From: Pelargonium cotyledonis
Lineage: Eukaryota; Streptophyta; Magnoliopsida; Geraniales; Geraniaceae
Length of the DNA: 21,388 nucleotides
NCBI GenBank assembly: GCA_036897625.1
Contig: JAYMTA010001171.1
Span: 1-21,388, forward strand
Reading direction: 5' to 3'
Below the pieces are notes generated by a model. That model was not told the DNA's origin. It did not search any database and worked only from the letters and a program-made list of their open reading frames with translations. Position numbers and translations under genes: made by a program. Positions 9,999 to 19,084 of the stretch are shown one piece after another. The number at the start of each line of letters is the position of its first letter. Position 1 is the first letter of the stretch.

Positions 9999-10141
9999 TC
10001 CACCATTATATTTAGTTTATGTGCACGTGTCGAGCTCACCGATCAAAAAAATGTGAGACTCACACGTGAGGGGAATGTTGAAGAGGATAATTGTCCCACA
10101 TCGGATAAATATAAAGAGAATGAACTAAATATAATGGTGGA
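9999..10141. mobile_element. 19-bp inverted repeat enclosing an LTR-like TGTCCCACATCGG motif
   Basis: Arms 9999-10017 and 10123-10141 are exact reverse complements (TCCACCATTATATTTAGTT). Between them lies TTGTCCCACATCGGATAAAT (from 10091), a motif common in plant LTRs and LTR-derived elements, preceded by TGTTGAAGAGGATAA. It is probably a short non-autonomous retroelement or hybrid remnant. Confidence 0.5.
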
Positions 10142-10387
10142 AGTCAAACTTTATTAATAAGATTGACATTTTAGTATGGGAAGCACAAATTATTATATTT
10201 AGGCCGTTAATGAAATTTATCACTGGACCTTACAAACATTCATGTGTATATGGCTGTGAGCGCTTGTTTCCATATTGCCATTTTTTTTTTTTGCAGTAGT
10301 GTGTTTGTTCTGTCTCATTAGTTATTTGATTTCATGCTCTTGGACACATGTTTTATGATCAATCTCTAGTTGATGAAAATTGCTGTC

Positions 10388-10484
10388 AACCGTACGTGCA
10401 TTGCACGTGCTTTGAGCAGTTTACAAAAACTTCATGTTTCAAATTTTGTAAGCTGCATTGCAACGCCCACGTGCAATACACGGA
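10388..10484. mobile_element. foldback element A (GTGCATTGCAC family)
   Basis: The left part (CGTACGTGCATTGCACGTGC, then TTTGAGCAGTTTACA) is an imperfect inverted copy of the right part (TTGTAAGCTGCATTGCAACG, then CCCACGTGCAATACACGG). A GGAACATAAACTA block follows at about 10483-10495. The same sequence family recurs in both orientations at 10776-10907. Confidence 0.55.
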
Positions 10485-10775
10485 ACATAAACTACTAAAA
10501 TTTATTATTTTTGGGTAGATTTGAAATTTAATAAAATATTGTGTCAAAAATATAAAATTGATGACACGACGTTCTTATACGAATTTTTAATTCAACTTTT
10601 ATAGTATGTGTGTGTACGTATATATATGCAATCATTTAAAATAATGCTTAATTTAAATTTTATATTCCAAAAATAAGTAATATTATACTTTATTTGAATT
10701 CTTGGTTTTCCCTTGAAATAATGTATTTGATGTAAATCTAGTCTTCAAATACTCAAAAAATTTAGAGCAGGATTA

Positions 10776-10907
10776 TACTAGTTTATGTTTCGTGCAATGC
10801 ACATGCGTTAGACGGGCGTTGCAATGCAATTGACAAAGTTTTAAGCATGAATTAAGTCTCTGTAAATTGCTCAACGCACGTACAATGCACGGAACATAAA
10901 CTAATAA
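10776..10907. mobile_element. foldback element B (GTGCATTGCAC family, Helitron-end-like)
   Basis: TAGTTTATGTTTCGTGCAAT (from 10778) and, on the other strand from about 10908, TTAGTTTATGTTCCGTGCAT form terminal inverted repeats of about 31 bp. The outer ends read hairpin-GCAC-GAAACATAAACTAG on the - strand and GCACGGAACATAAACTAA on the + strand. This resembles a Helitron 3' end, a small palindrome shortly before CTRR. The inverted pairing is unusual for a simple Helitron, so the class is open. Confidence 0.5.
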
Positions 10908-11077
10908 GATTTATTTTGAATTTGAGTTTTAAACATATATTTATTCAGGCTTGGCCCGAAAGCGGTCTGTTTATGTTGCTTGGTGTCCGGCACGGTAAGC
11001 GCCACTGTAACTGTACTAACAACTATAACTGATCTAATGATTATAATACTAATGCACCTACTCTTAAAAAAAAGGAG

Positions 11078-11250
11078 ATATATATGTCCTCAACGGCTGT
11101 AGCGATCAGAGTGATGACAACTGCATACTTGCAGAGTGGATTCATCAGTGTCGTAAAGATAGCAACTTTAATTTTGTGCTTAACTTGTTCACTGGAAGGT
11201 TCAATGTCACTTGAGAATCGAGCATTTCCCCGAACATCAGGTAGCCAAGA
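11078..11250 (-). pseudogene. AVT1-type amino-acid transporter pseudogene, C-terminal exon fragment
   Basis: On the - strand the frame reads GYLMFGEMLDSQVTLNLPVN, then KLSTK. A one-base frameshift near 11185 leads to KVAIFTTLMNPLCKYAVVIT, then LIATAVED. This is the late membrane-segment region of the vacuolar AVT1 subgroup (AAAP/auxin permease family). It is collinear with the N-terminal exons at 12800-12497 and the intervening array, so all three appear to be pieces of one broken gene. The region between (middle exons) is missing or unrecognisable. Confidence 0.75.
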
Positions 11251-11591
11251 CCGTGCCTTTCTCTTGGAACCCAATTCCATCTGTTGGGTTTTATGACACT
11301 TTTACTGCAATTTTACATTTATCTAGGATAATGTTCTACGATCTAATGGTCACTTTATGTAATAGGACATTGGGATTAATAATCTGTGTGATTAATTAGA
11401 TTTTTTAATTTAAGGTGGAAATACATAATTTAAAGCCACATAATAATTTGGTTAATTAATTGGGATAATTTAATTGTAAATTATCTCAAACTTGTGTGAT
11501 AACTATTATATTGAAAGTCTCACATTGGTTAAAAAGAAGAAGCTATTAGTGTTTTTTTAATACACTTACAATTCTAATACAATTAAACAAG

Positions 11592-11791
11592 TATTTCCTC
11601 CGTCCCAAAATGAGTGTCTTGTTTTCATTTTTTGTAAAAATTAAGAATTATAAGATAATTTAGTGTGTTTACAATATAACCCTCACTTTCTCCAACTACA
11701 ACCCATGTGCATAAGTGATAAGGGTAATATGGGAAGAACAATAATATAATAGCATAAAAATAGAAACAAGACACTCATTTTGGGACAAATA
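11592..11791. mobile_element. Stowaway-like (Tc1/mariner) MITE
   Basis: 200-bp element with TA at each end. Terminal inverted repeats share a perfect 23-bp match (11602-11624 against 11764-11786, GTCCCAAAATGAGTGTCTTG plus TTT). The left end has CTCCGTCCC, typical of plant Stowaway elements, while the right end lacks five bases just inside the TA. It has no coding capacity and lies within the span of the AVT pseudogene. Confidence 0.8.
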
Positions 11792-11805
11792 CGCTCTGAT
11801 ATCAT

Positions 11806-12497
11806 GTTAAGAACCATCTCAACTAAACGATTAAACTTATAGTTGAAGCCTCAATAATAGATTTATACTCTAACAATCAGGAACTCAACTGCACCCAAGT
11901 AGAGCTCAATGTACATGAAACTGGAAGGCTGCAACCAAGTAGAGCTCAATGTACATGAAACTGGAAGACCCAATATATCATGTAAAGAACCATCTCAACT
12001 AAACGATTAAACTTATAGTTGAAGGCCCAATAATAGTATAACTGAACTGCAACCAAGTAGAGCTCAATGTACATGAAATTGGAAGGCCCAATAATAGTTT
12101 TATACTCTAACAATCAGGAACTCAACTGCAACCAAGTAGAACTCAATTTACATGAAACTGAAAGACCCAATATATCATGTAAAGAACCATCTCAACTAAA
12201 CTTATAGTTGAAGGTCCAATAGTAGTTTTATACTCTAACAATCAGGAACTCAACTGCAACCAAGTAGAACTTAATGTACATGAAACTGGATACAACTGGA
12301 AGGCCCAATATATCATGTAAAGAACCATTTCAACTAAACGATTAAACTTATAGTTGAAGGCCTAATAATAGTATAACTCAACTGCAACCAAGTAGAGCTC
12401 AATGTACATGAAACTAGAAGGCCCAATAATAGTTTTATACTCTAACAATCAGTAATTCAACTGCAACCAAGTAGAGCTTAATGTACATGAAACTAGA
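11806..12497 (-). repeat. tandem array built from an AVT1 exon, seven copies
   Basis: The block AGAGCTCAATGTACATGAAA or a close variant occurs at 11901, 11941, 12059, 12138, 12266, 12394 and 12473. Spacings are 40, 118, 79, 128, 128 and 79, with a 207-bp higher-order period over the last five (12059, 12266, 12473). Read on the - strand each block encodes SFMYIELYLVAVEFLIV or a variant, which is the second membrane-segment region of AVT1 transporters and continues directly from the upstream exon (AFGYKGRAIVS, about 12530-12497). Longer spacers carry GTTGAGATGGTTCTTTACAT, a common flank of LTR-element primer-binding sites. The first unit at 11798-11811 reads ACATGATATCAGAGC on the - strand. Confidence 0.8.
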
Positions 12498-12800
12498 TAC
12501 AATAGCTCTTCCTTTGTAACCAAATGCTAGCTGTCCTATGTCGGGAACCGGTGTACCAACAAAGAATTGCTACCATGAAAAGAAGTGTTAGGCTCAGCCA
12601 TCCTCCTTCAGAAAGCGCGTATGGAATCGATAGTATCCCAACACCTGGAAGAGACAGAGGACTTAATGAGAATGGCCTTAGGGTACACAACAAATGACAT
12701 CAAAACAGACACCAGATAAGGCATTGAGACCATTGAAACATGTTCTGAGGAAGGTGGTTCCTTTGGTTTGTTCTTGTGAGTTTAGGGGCTGGTTTTGGTT
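12498..12800 (-). pseudogene. AVT1-type vacuolar amino-acid transporter pseudogene, N-terminal exons
   Basis: The upper exon (about 12800-12713) reads NSQEQTKGTTFLRTCFNGL, then NALSG. A 68-bp intron with intact GT and AG (12712-12645) follows. The next exon (from 12644) reads GVGILSIPYALSEGGWLSLT, then LLFMVAILCWYTG. After that about 16 codons are missing and the frame resumes as PDIGQLAFGYKGRAIVS, running straight into the tandem array. AVT1 proteins move neutral amino acids across the tonoplast. The retained intron argues against a processed copy; the deletion, exon amplification and missing middle make it non-functional. A poly(T) tract (12829-12848) lies just beyond. Confidence 0.8.
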
Positions 12801-13375
12801 CTCCTTTGTCTCTTCTCTTGGGAAGTTATGTTTTTTTTTTTTTTTTTTGATCAGAGGGAAGTTATGTTATTGTCTTGCTCACTAGTCATTAAAATGCTGG
12901 TGCATATATAAGAGGCTCAGATGATTCTTCTTTGCGATTCTTGATGTTCAATCATTGAAGGAGAAAAAAAAAGTGGATAATTCTTGGATCAAGAGATGAT
13001 TATATATTTATATGCTTCATTGCCCAATTTCAAGGGCTTGACTTCATGACAGTTAAGTAAAATTATTGCACAATCAAAACTGCAACCAAAATGTGAATAC
13101 GAAACTTATGGAATCTTTGTATGCAGTATTATAAGTTTTGTTAAGCTTGTGTGAAAATTATGTTCCATTATAGAAAAACAAAAACTTGGAGCAATGAAAC
13201 AATGTAGAGGTGGCTCTTGAAAAATTAAACCATGATTATAACTTTATACTACACTATATTCACTCTTCTTCCCTTTGGAATTGTGAGATAAATATGCAAT
13301 GTACATTCACTTTTTAGCCCAAATCTCCACATCATACTGTTGACAAGAAGACTCGAAGCCGAGAACTCATAAAAG
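12801..13375. other. spacer between the AVT pseudogene and module copy 2
   Basis: AT-rich sequence with a 20-base T tract near 12829-12848. No exon, RNA gene or element could be recognised. Upstream exons or the promoter of the former AVT gene should lie here but are not discernible. Confidence 0.5.
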
Positions 13376-13451
13376 GATCAAAATGTTTAAACTGTTTGTT
13401 CACTATGGCATATATACTAAAAAAAAAAGTTACATGAGAGGAGAAGGATGA

Positions 13452-13470
13452 TGACGTCACACTATAAAAG
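13452..13470 (+). promoter_or_regulatory. perfect CRE/as-1-type box plus TATA box, copy 2
   Basis: The palindrome TGACGTCA (13452-13459), a high-affinity site for TGA/bZIP factors, lies three bases before TATAAAAG (13463-13470). Expected transcription start is near 13495. Spacing is the same as in copy 1. Whether it drives a transcript is unknown. Confidence 0.5.
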
Positions 13471-13550
13471 AATTACATTGTGGACTACTTGAAGTGGTTT
13501 GTAGATATGGCTACCAATAAGAGGCCTCACTAGTCTTCTTCTTCTTCTCA

Positions 13551-13628
13551 TCACTTGAAGCAAGTTTTGGCTTCCATATGGAGGCCGGTTAAAAGGGCTA
13601 CAGTTTCTGAGTTACAAGAAACAGCCAT
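13551..13628 (-). other. 25-codon small open reading frame, second copy
   Basis: Encodes exactly the same peptide as 9183-9260, from ATG at 13626-13628 to the stop at 13551-13553, with two silent differences. No ribosome or family evidence supports translation. Confidence 0.2.
13596..13626 (+). other. conserved hairpin, copy 2
   Basis: GGCT, bulge ACA, GTTTCT, loop GAGTTACA, AGAAAC, AGCC: ten Watson-Crick pairs. Compared with copy 1, the single change in the stem (A here, G there) keeps pairing to the same T. Confidence 0.5.
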
Positions 13629-13823
13629 GGGAACGGAGGTGGGATCCCGGTTGCTTATTTTCAACGAGATGAGCAACAGATGATGATCTCGAATGGTCCA
13701 TGGACATTTAACAATCACACTCCTGTTCATATGGAGTTGGACTTGGTTGGACGTTTAACAATCACATTCTTGTTCAAAGTTTATTAGTCACAATTAAGTC
13801 TCTTCAATCCACCTCATAAGTGT

Positions 13824-13875
13824 GTTCAGTCGAACAAACTCGCACAATCTCAGTACGTCTTATCAACTGAGCGAC
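13824..13875 (-). mobile_element. tRNA-like SINE head inside module copy 2
   Basis: The - strand reads GTCGCTCAGTTGATAAGACG (A box, ending at 13875 on the + strand) and GTTCGACT (B box core, 13828-13835), spaced as in a tRNA gene. The region between does not form a complete tRNA, so a SINE or tRNA relic is favoured. Confidence 0.5.
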
Positions 13876-14143
13876 AACTTATTAGTATTTTATTTGATAA
13901 AATTATATATATTATTTTTATCAACATGATCTACATTATTGATACTCTTCTTTATAATCTAGTGAAGTATTTTGGCATATATAGTGGAAAAATTAAAGTG
14001 TTTGTGCAGTTTATCTTATGTGTGATAGCTCTTGCTATGAAAAGAATAAATAATTAACAACTTTTAATGTTACAGAAGTAACTCAATTTGCCTGACAACA
14101 TTGAATGCATTTTAAAATTTGTCACTTTGGTTAAGAACATTAA

Positions 14144-14700
14144 CTAAGAAACCAAATAAAGAAACCAAATAGAAAAATGGGTGAGACTTGAAGGAGAAGG
14201 ATCTTGAGGCTTTAGCTAGTATTTAATTCAACAATACATGGTTTCTTTTGTATTGGGCATTGTAGATGGAAAAAAGTGTAGAATGACTTTTAGCACAAGT
14301 TAGTGCTTGACTTGGAGCTAACACAAAGAACCTCGTACAACATAAATCTCTAGCTCTTATGTTTGGATCATTTAAAGTAAGATTCATATATTATTTCTTT
14401 CATCCATAGTTGAAATTTTTATATTAATGTCTAATTCCATGAAGATGGAGGCTTATTATTATATGAATATTTTTTTAAAAGTACAGTAATGTGAAGAAAA
14501 AGTTAAAGTTACTAGAAACGTTACCTGAGAAGCGATTTTCGTTCTAGAACGTTTCATTCTTAAACGTGGAACGTTAACGAAACAAACGCGCAAATCTCCG
14601 TTTTCGTTGTAAAATTGAGAATTGTTTAATTGATTATGTCATTACTGAATGTTCTATGTTGATTACTTTATTTCATAATATTGTTTTTGAAATAAACCGC
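14144..14700. other. unassigned intergenic sequence
   Basis: AT-rich. Around 14510-14610 there is a cluster of related AACGTT/AACGTTT/TTTTCGTT motifs of the kind seen in low-complexity element ends. No gene was seen. Confidence 0.4.
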
Positions 14701-14744
14701 TCCTATTATTAAAAGCAATTCGAGAGACATAATACTGGAAATAT

Positions 14745-14835
14745 AATTTGGGACATCCTCGGATCGAACGAATGCCCCTCTGACTTGGACCCAGCCAGTC
14801 GAGCATGCTGATCATGCGCCACTTTATTTGCAGTA
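14745..14835 (-). mobile_element. possible tRNA-related relic or SINE head
   Basis: The - strand reads GTGGCGCATGATCAGC (A-box-like) and about 40 bases later CGTTCGATCCG (B-box-like). No complete cloverleaf could be drawn, so it is at best a decayed tRNA-derived element. Confidence 0.3.
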
Positions 14836-15480
14836 TGTTACACAAAAGAAAACATGACACTATCAGAATAACTAACTAGCGCCCAACAATCCTTCAACAA
14901 CACTACTCTCTTCGCCCGACCATGAGAGACCTCGCGTCAAATTCGAACCCTACCTCCCTCCACCCCATGCTCCTAGTCCATCCCAACACCTCCCTTGGGT
15001 CCAGACTCACACTGCAAACTCAACACCCCACGCTCAGATCCCGCCCTCCGGCGTTGAAAAATAAAATTTCACGTTTTAAATTGAGCATTCCAAAAAACTC
15101 TACCCCAATATTTCAGACTCTAAAATTCTAATGTCTTGTACGTATTTCCGTTTCCGCTCCACGCTTTGAAGCGTTTCCGCGTTCTAGAGGTTACTTGGAG
15201 AAAAATTCACATGGCAAAGATCCTTGGAAAAAACATGCATATAGGCCCCCTCCAAATATCTCTTTATATGAAGTGCTTTTTGAAAAAAAACAATAATGGT
15301 TGGTTATTCATTTCACGGCAACTAGCAAATGATCCATTTGGAGTATAAGGTGTAGTGATGGGTGGTGAAAATTTGTGGCGAGTCTTTCTTTAAGTGTCTC
15401 AACAAATATGCATTGATAATTATATAGCTTTTCACACAAAAATTTAGGGTCCTATAAAAGAGAGAAAGATTGTTGGGAGG
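14836..15480. other. unassigned intergenic sequence
   Basis: Contains a C-rich patch (14930-15050) with another GGTTCGAAT (B-box-like) on the - strand near 14943, and a TTTCCG/GCGTTTCC-rich patch at 15145-15185. Short open frames (14922-15131, 15136-15348) show no family resemblance. CCTATAAAAGAGAG at about 15450 is TATA-like, but no transcript product is apparent. Confidence 0.35.
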
Positions 15481-15485
15481 GACCA

Positions 15486-15526
15486 TACATATATCTATAC
15501 ATATATATATATACTATATATATATT
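15486..15526. repeat. imperfect (TA)n microsatellite
   Basis: A run of CATATA/TATATA units with a few interruptions, followed by TTTGTGTGTG. Confidence 0.75.
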
Positions 15527-16068
15527 TGTGTGTGAATTCATGGTTAATAGGTTTTGATGACAAATAATAAATGTTGCTCTCTCTTTTCTCTCTCTTTTAA
15601 ATCCATGTGATGGCTCATGTGCTCATCATCCTCACATTTGGCAATGCCTCTGCCTAGCCTGCCTCTCTCTTTTCCTCTCTAGCTTCCCTTAAAAACTATA
15701 AGGACAAATTGGATGTGATACCATTTTCTAAATGTGGTGGTGATGGACCCATCTCAACTAATACACCACCCTCACTCCTCACTAGAGGTCTCACAATTAT
15801 TAGTTTCTATGTTTAGTGGGGAAATTAAACACTACCCTATCTCAAATCCTTCGACTCTGGTCTAGGTCACATGAGATTTTATCGTCTTCTTTTCGTCTTA
15901 ACTATAGAGTATCCAAAATGGGTTCATAATAAGCATCATATACACATTCTTGAAATCATATCATACTCAAATTATTCCTTATTTGATGAGCTGGAGAGGA
16001 CTGAGGACCACATGGACTGTAACATGACTGCATCTCCTTAGACTTGAACTTGAAATTTTAGGATATTT
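15527..16068. other. CT-rich then AT-rich intergenic sequence
   Basis: CTCTC-rich patches lie at 15576-15690. From about 15965 the sequence resembles a truncated extra copy of the 338-bp unit that follows (CCTTATTTGATGAG, then GACTTGAACTTGAAA). No gene was recognised. Confidence 0.35.
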
Positions 16069-16744
16069 CTTATTTGAGCCGGGAAGGACCACAAGAGCTG
16101 CAAATTTTATCCTACCAAGTTTTAACGTGATTGCAAATCCTAGGAATCGAACTTGAAACCCCAGATTGACATGAAAGAACCTTATGTTTGTCGACCCACG
16201 TGCTCAGTGGTACATGACATTTTATTAGTAACTCTCATTCACCGTTCTTTACAACATTACAATTGTAACTAATTTGCTGCCTTGAGTTGAATTACAATCA
16301 TATTTGTCACTTTGCTTAAATTGGGGCGGGAACGCCATTTTGTTTACTAGTCCTCTTGTCACAATTGACACACCTTTTTTCTCCACATACGACAACCAAA
16401 TTAATCCTTATTCGAGAAGGGTAGGACCATAAGAGCGGCAAATCTCGTCCTACCAAACTTTAACGCATCTACACATTTTAGGACCCAAACTCCAAACTTC
16501 AAGTTTAGTTGAAACAACTTCGTGTAATTTGTTGACCCACACACTTGGTGTGGTGCATGAAATTTTAACCGTACTTCATATTCACCGCCCTTTACGTCAT
16601 CATTTTTTAACCAATTTGTTACCTTTGAGTCACAACCATATTTGTCACTTTGCTAGAATTAGGGCAGGAAAGCCATTTTGTATACAAGTCCTTTTGTCAC
16701 AATTGACACACCTTTTTTTGACACATCTTCAAAAGAGCAAAAGC
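16069..16744. repeat. 338-bp tandem duplication
   Basis: CTTATTTGAG at 16069 pairs with CTTATTCGAG at 16407, AAGAGCTGCAAA at 16093 with AAGAGCGGCAAA at 16431, and ACAATTGACACACC at 16361 with the copy at 16699, all exactly 338 bases apart. Both units end in a T tract. The first unit carries AAGTTCGATTCCTAGG (B-box-like) on the - strand near 16140-16155, so the repeated unit may derive from a SINE. The unit-2 copy of that site is eroded. Confidence 0.8.
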
Positions 16745-18592
16745 CACAAGGGTTTGTTTCAATTTTATCACCTGTTAGGTCTTGAGAAGGACATGAACAA
16801 TAATTTGCTTAGTAAAGAAGTTTCCAAACTTAGAAAAAATAGCCCCAACAATAACGTGACGTTTCTGCTTTTGTAAGTCTCCCCTTTTTTCACGTAATTG
16901 CCTAATTGCTGTTTTTCTTTTCTATTTGTTAAGTCCAAGATTGATCCCACAAAGTTAACTTAATTAAGCAAAACCAGGTATAATGTTTTCTTAGCTTTTA
17001 CATTTTTGCAACTATGAGCTACATTGAATTGTTTGTGAGAGGGAACGGAAAGGAAAAAACTCAAATTTCGACTCGACTTGTTAGGAAGTAATTAACTGTT
17101 GTCTGAATTTTAGGTCAAACATGAAAATACCAAGGCACACGACATTTTATTAGCAATTGTTTTGATTTACGTATTAGTGAAAAATGTGCCAGGAAAGATG
17201 ATTTTTGGATTCACAAAATATGCAAACAATAGTTTGGTAGTAAAGACAGCGAGACATGAAGGTAAATATAAACAAAGAAGATAAAAATCGAGTTTGTACA
17301 ACAAAGTAATAAAAAAGAAGCGGATATTTGAAAAAAGAAGAAGACATAACTCTATTTGTAAACATTGCAAAGATAAAAAAACAACATGATAAAACAATTT
17401 GAGAAAGCAATTTATGAAAGCACGATTTTGAGAAGACGATGAAGATGTCTATTTCTTCCTACATCTCCGGGAAAGAACACAAGATGAAGAGGAATGTAGT
17501 GATTTGTTTATTTCATCTAACGTCCCTAGGCAAGCTCAAGATGAAGAGTACCATCATAGGGATAGGTAAAATTCTCTTTACATCCTCAACCAATTAAGCG
17601 CAAGATAAATAACGTTGTCATTGCCGCCAAGATACCTGAATGGAGGAGCGATGGTCAAATTTTACTTCTCACATCTAAATTAGATTGGGAGGAAGAGTAT
17701 ACCAACCACTAGAGAAGAAGTTGAAGCTCACACCAAAGTACTAAGTGGTTTTTGCATCGCGCCCACCGACCTACCAGATCGCCTCAACCAAGGAAGGCGC
17801 CTCGCCCTCCTCCTTCACCTTCTCTAGGAGAAAAAACACTCATGGGGGCGCCACATACCCCTCTAAAACAAGTTCTTGTCCCATAGAATAGATGAGCAAA
17901 TCCAGAACTCGCCCAAGCACCCGTCGACCACTTGACCCACCACCAAATAGTTGGTCACCCTATTGGCTTCATTTCCTCCCAGCACAAGAGAAACTAATGC
18001 ACCGCACCCCACCATTACGACGCTTGACCCAAACACCAAAAGGGTGAGTATAACTTGACAAAGAAAAAAAGGAAACATCCCGAGTAGAAACGGATAGGGT
18101 CTTCGAGAATAGTTCCGTTGTAATTAAGATAAAACGAGACATAGAAGAACTCAAAGGGCTTGTTATCTTCAAAGGAAAGACAACGTAAGTCGCAATTTTT
18201 ATATTCAATTCAAAGCAAACAGGAAACACAGACTAATCATGCAACTTCTTGGTTACAGGTACTCTAGAGACTAACTTAGGATTTTGATTAAAATAAATGA
18301 CAATGACAATGAATTAATTGAGGTTTAGATTTAAATTTAAATTGTTTACTATGGAAATTGCATTTCTATATATTTAATTCTTAATTTCTATTCTTGGAGA
18401 AATTATTTTGATGCACACGTTACCTAAAGTCATTCTCACCTAGAGAGCATGAATACTATTGGAGGTGAATGTAGTATCTCAAACCCTCAGGTGACTTGTG
18501 ATTGGATTTCAAATCTTATCTTATCTCCATTACATGTCTTTATTTGAAATAAAGAATCATTCTTTTTCATTTAAGTTTTTGTAAGACTTAAA
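16745..18592. other. unrecognised 1.85-kb stretch
   Basis: 17160-17640 is A/G-rich on the + strand with repeated AAGATGAAGAG-like words. 17750-18060 is distinctly more GC-rich and open in parts on the - strand (17863-18078, 17969-18229), but no domain is recognisable. It may be a decayed element or a lost gene. 18240-18592 is plain AT-rich sequence. Confidence 0.35.
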
Positions 18593-18631
18593 GTATATCC
18601 TGGGTTTTTTAGGGGTAAACCAAGGATATAC
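18593..18631. repeat. 15-bp hairpin with nine-base loop
   Basis: GTATATCCTGGGTTT (18593-18607) and AAACCAAGGATATAC (18617-18631) are complementary except for one G-A mismatch. No transcript is known to contain it. Confidence 0.6.
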
Positions 18632-19084
18632 TAATCATGCTCAAAAATTCTAAGTCAAACCAATGAAATCGATATACACCCACGTATAGATCATATACAA
18701 AACATAACCCCAAATACAACCTAATTGCTTCTTTTTATTTCCTTGTAACTCTGGATTTAGTTCTTTTGTAATCACAAGGAGAAAAAGAATAATTCAAACA
18801 TCTCTAAAGTCACCATAGAAAAGAACATTACATAATTATTAATGAACATAAGAGGTTTGGATCACTCCATTGTTGTGATGATAATTATTATGGCTGCTTG
18901 TTGTGATCTTAAAAGTTGAGATCTCTCAATGATGAGTTAGGTGGCAAAATACCCAAAAATAAACCAACTTGATTAAATGATCACTTATTAGAATCTCAAA
19001 TTCACTTATCTCATTTTTTTTTATATGGTTCTATTTCTATATACATGCTGCAACTGTAACATAGTAGTATCGATTACGATTTTT
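18632..19084. other. unassigned intergenic sequence
   Basis: AT-rich, with no gene or element recognised. Confidence 0.4.

Larger units (their letters stand above)
13376..14143 (+). repeat. duplicated 0.75-kb module, copy 2
   Basis: Direct-orientation partner of 9015-9748. It carries a perfect TGACGTCA and TATAAAAG (13452-13470), the conserved core (13549-13652), an extra internal duplication of the GTTTAACAATCACA segment (about 13708-13770), a tRNA-like SINE head (13824-13875, - strand) and AATAAA at 14045-14050. It lies on the 5' side of the AVT pseudogene, copy 1 on its 3' side. Confidence 0.8.

Noticed and set aside
10093-10117. snRNA-type promoter (GTCCCACATCG plus a downstream TATA-like ATATAAAG)
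   Set aside because: The gap between the boxes is under ten bases, while plant U-snRNA genes need about 24 or 34. No snRNA sequence follows, and the motif sits inside an inverted-repeat element.
11806-12497. CRISPR-like repeat array
   Set aside because: This is plant nuclear DNA. The repeats are long, degenerate and unevenly spaced, and they encode a transporter exon fragment.
14745-14835. functional tRNA gene
   Set aside because: Only A- and B-box-like words are present; no acceptor stem or clean anticodon arm can be drawn.
17167-17410. 76- and 78-codon - strand frames
   Set aside because: Phe/Leu-rich translation of an A/G-rich strand in overlapping frames, with no family resemblance.
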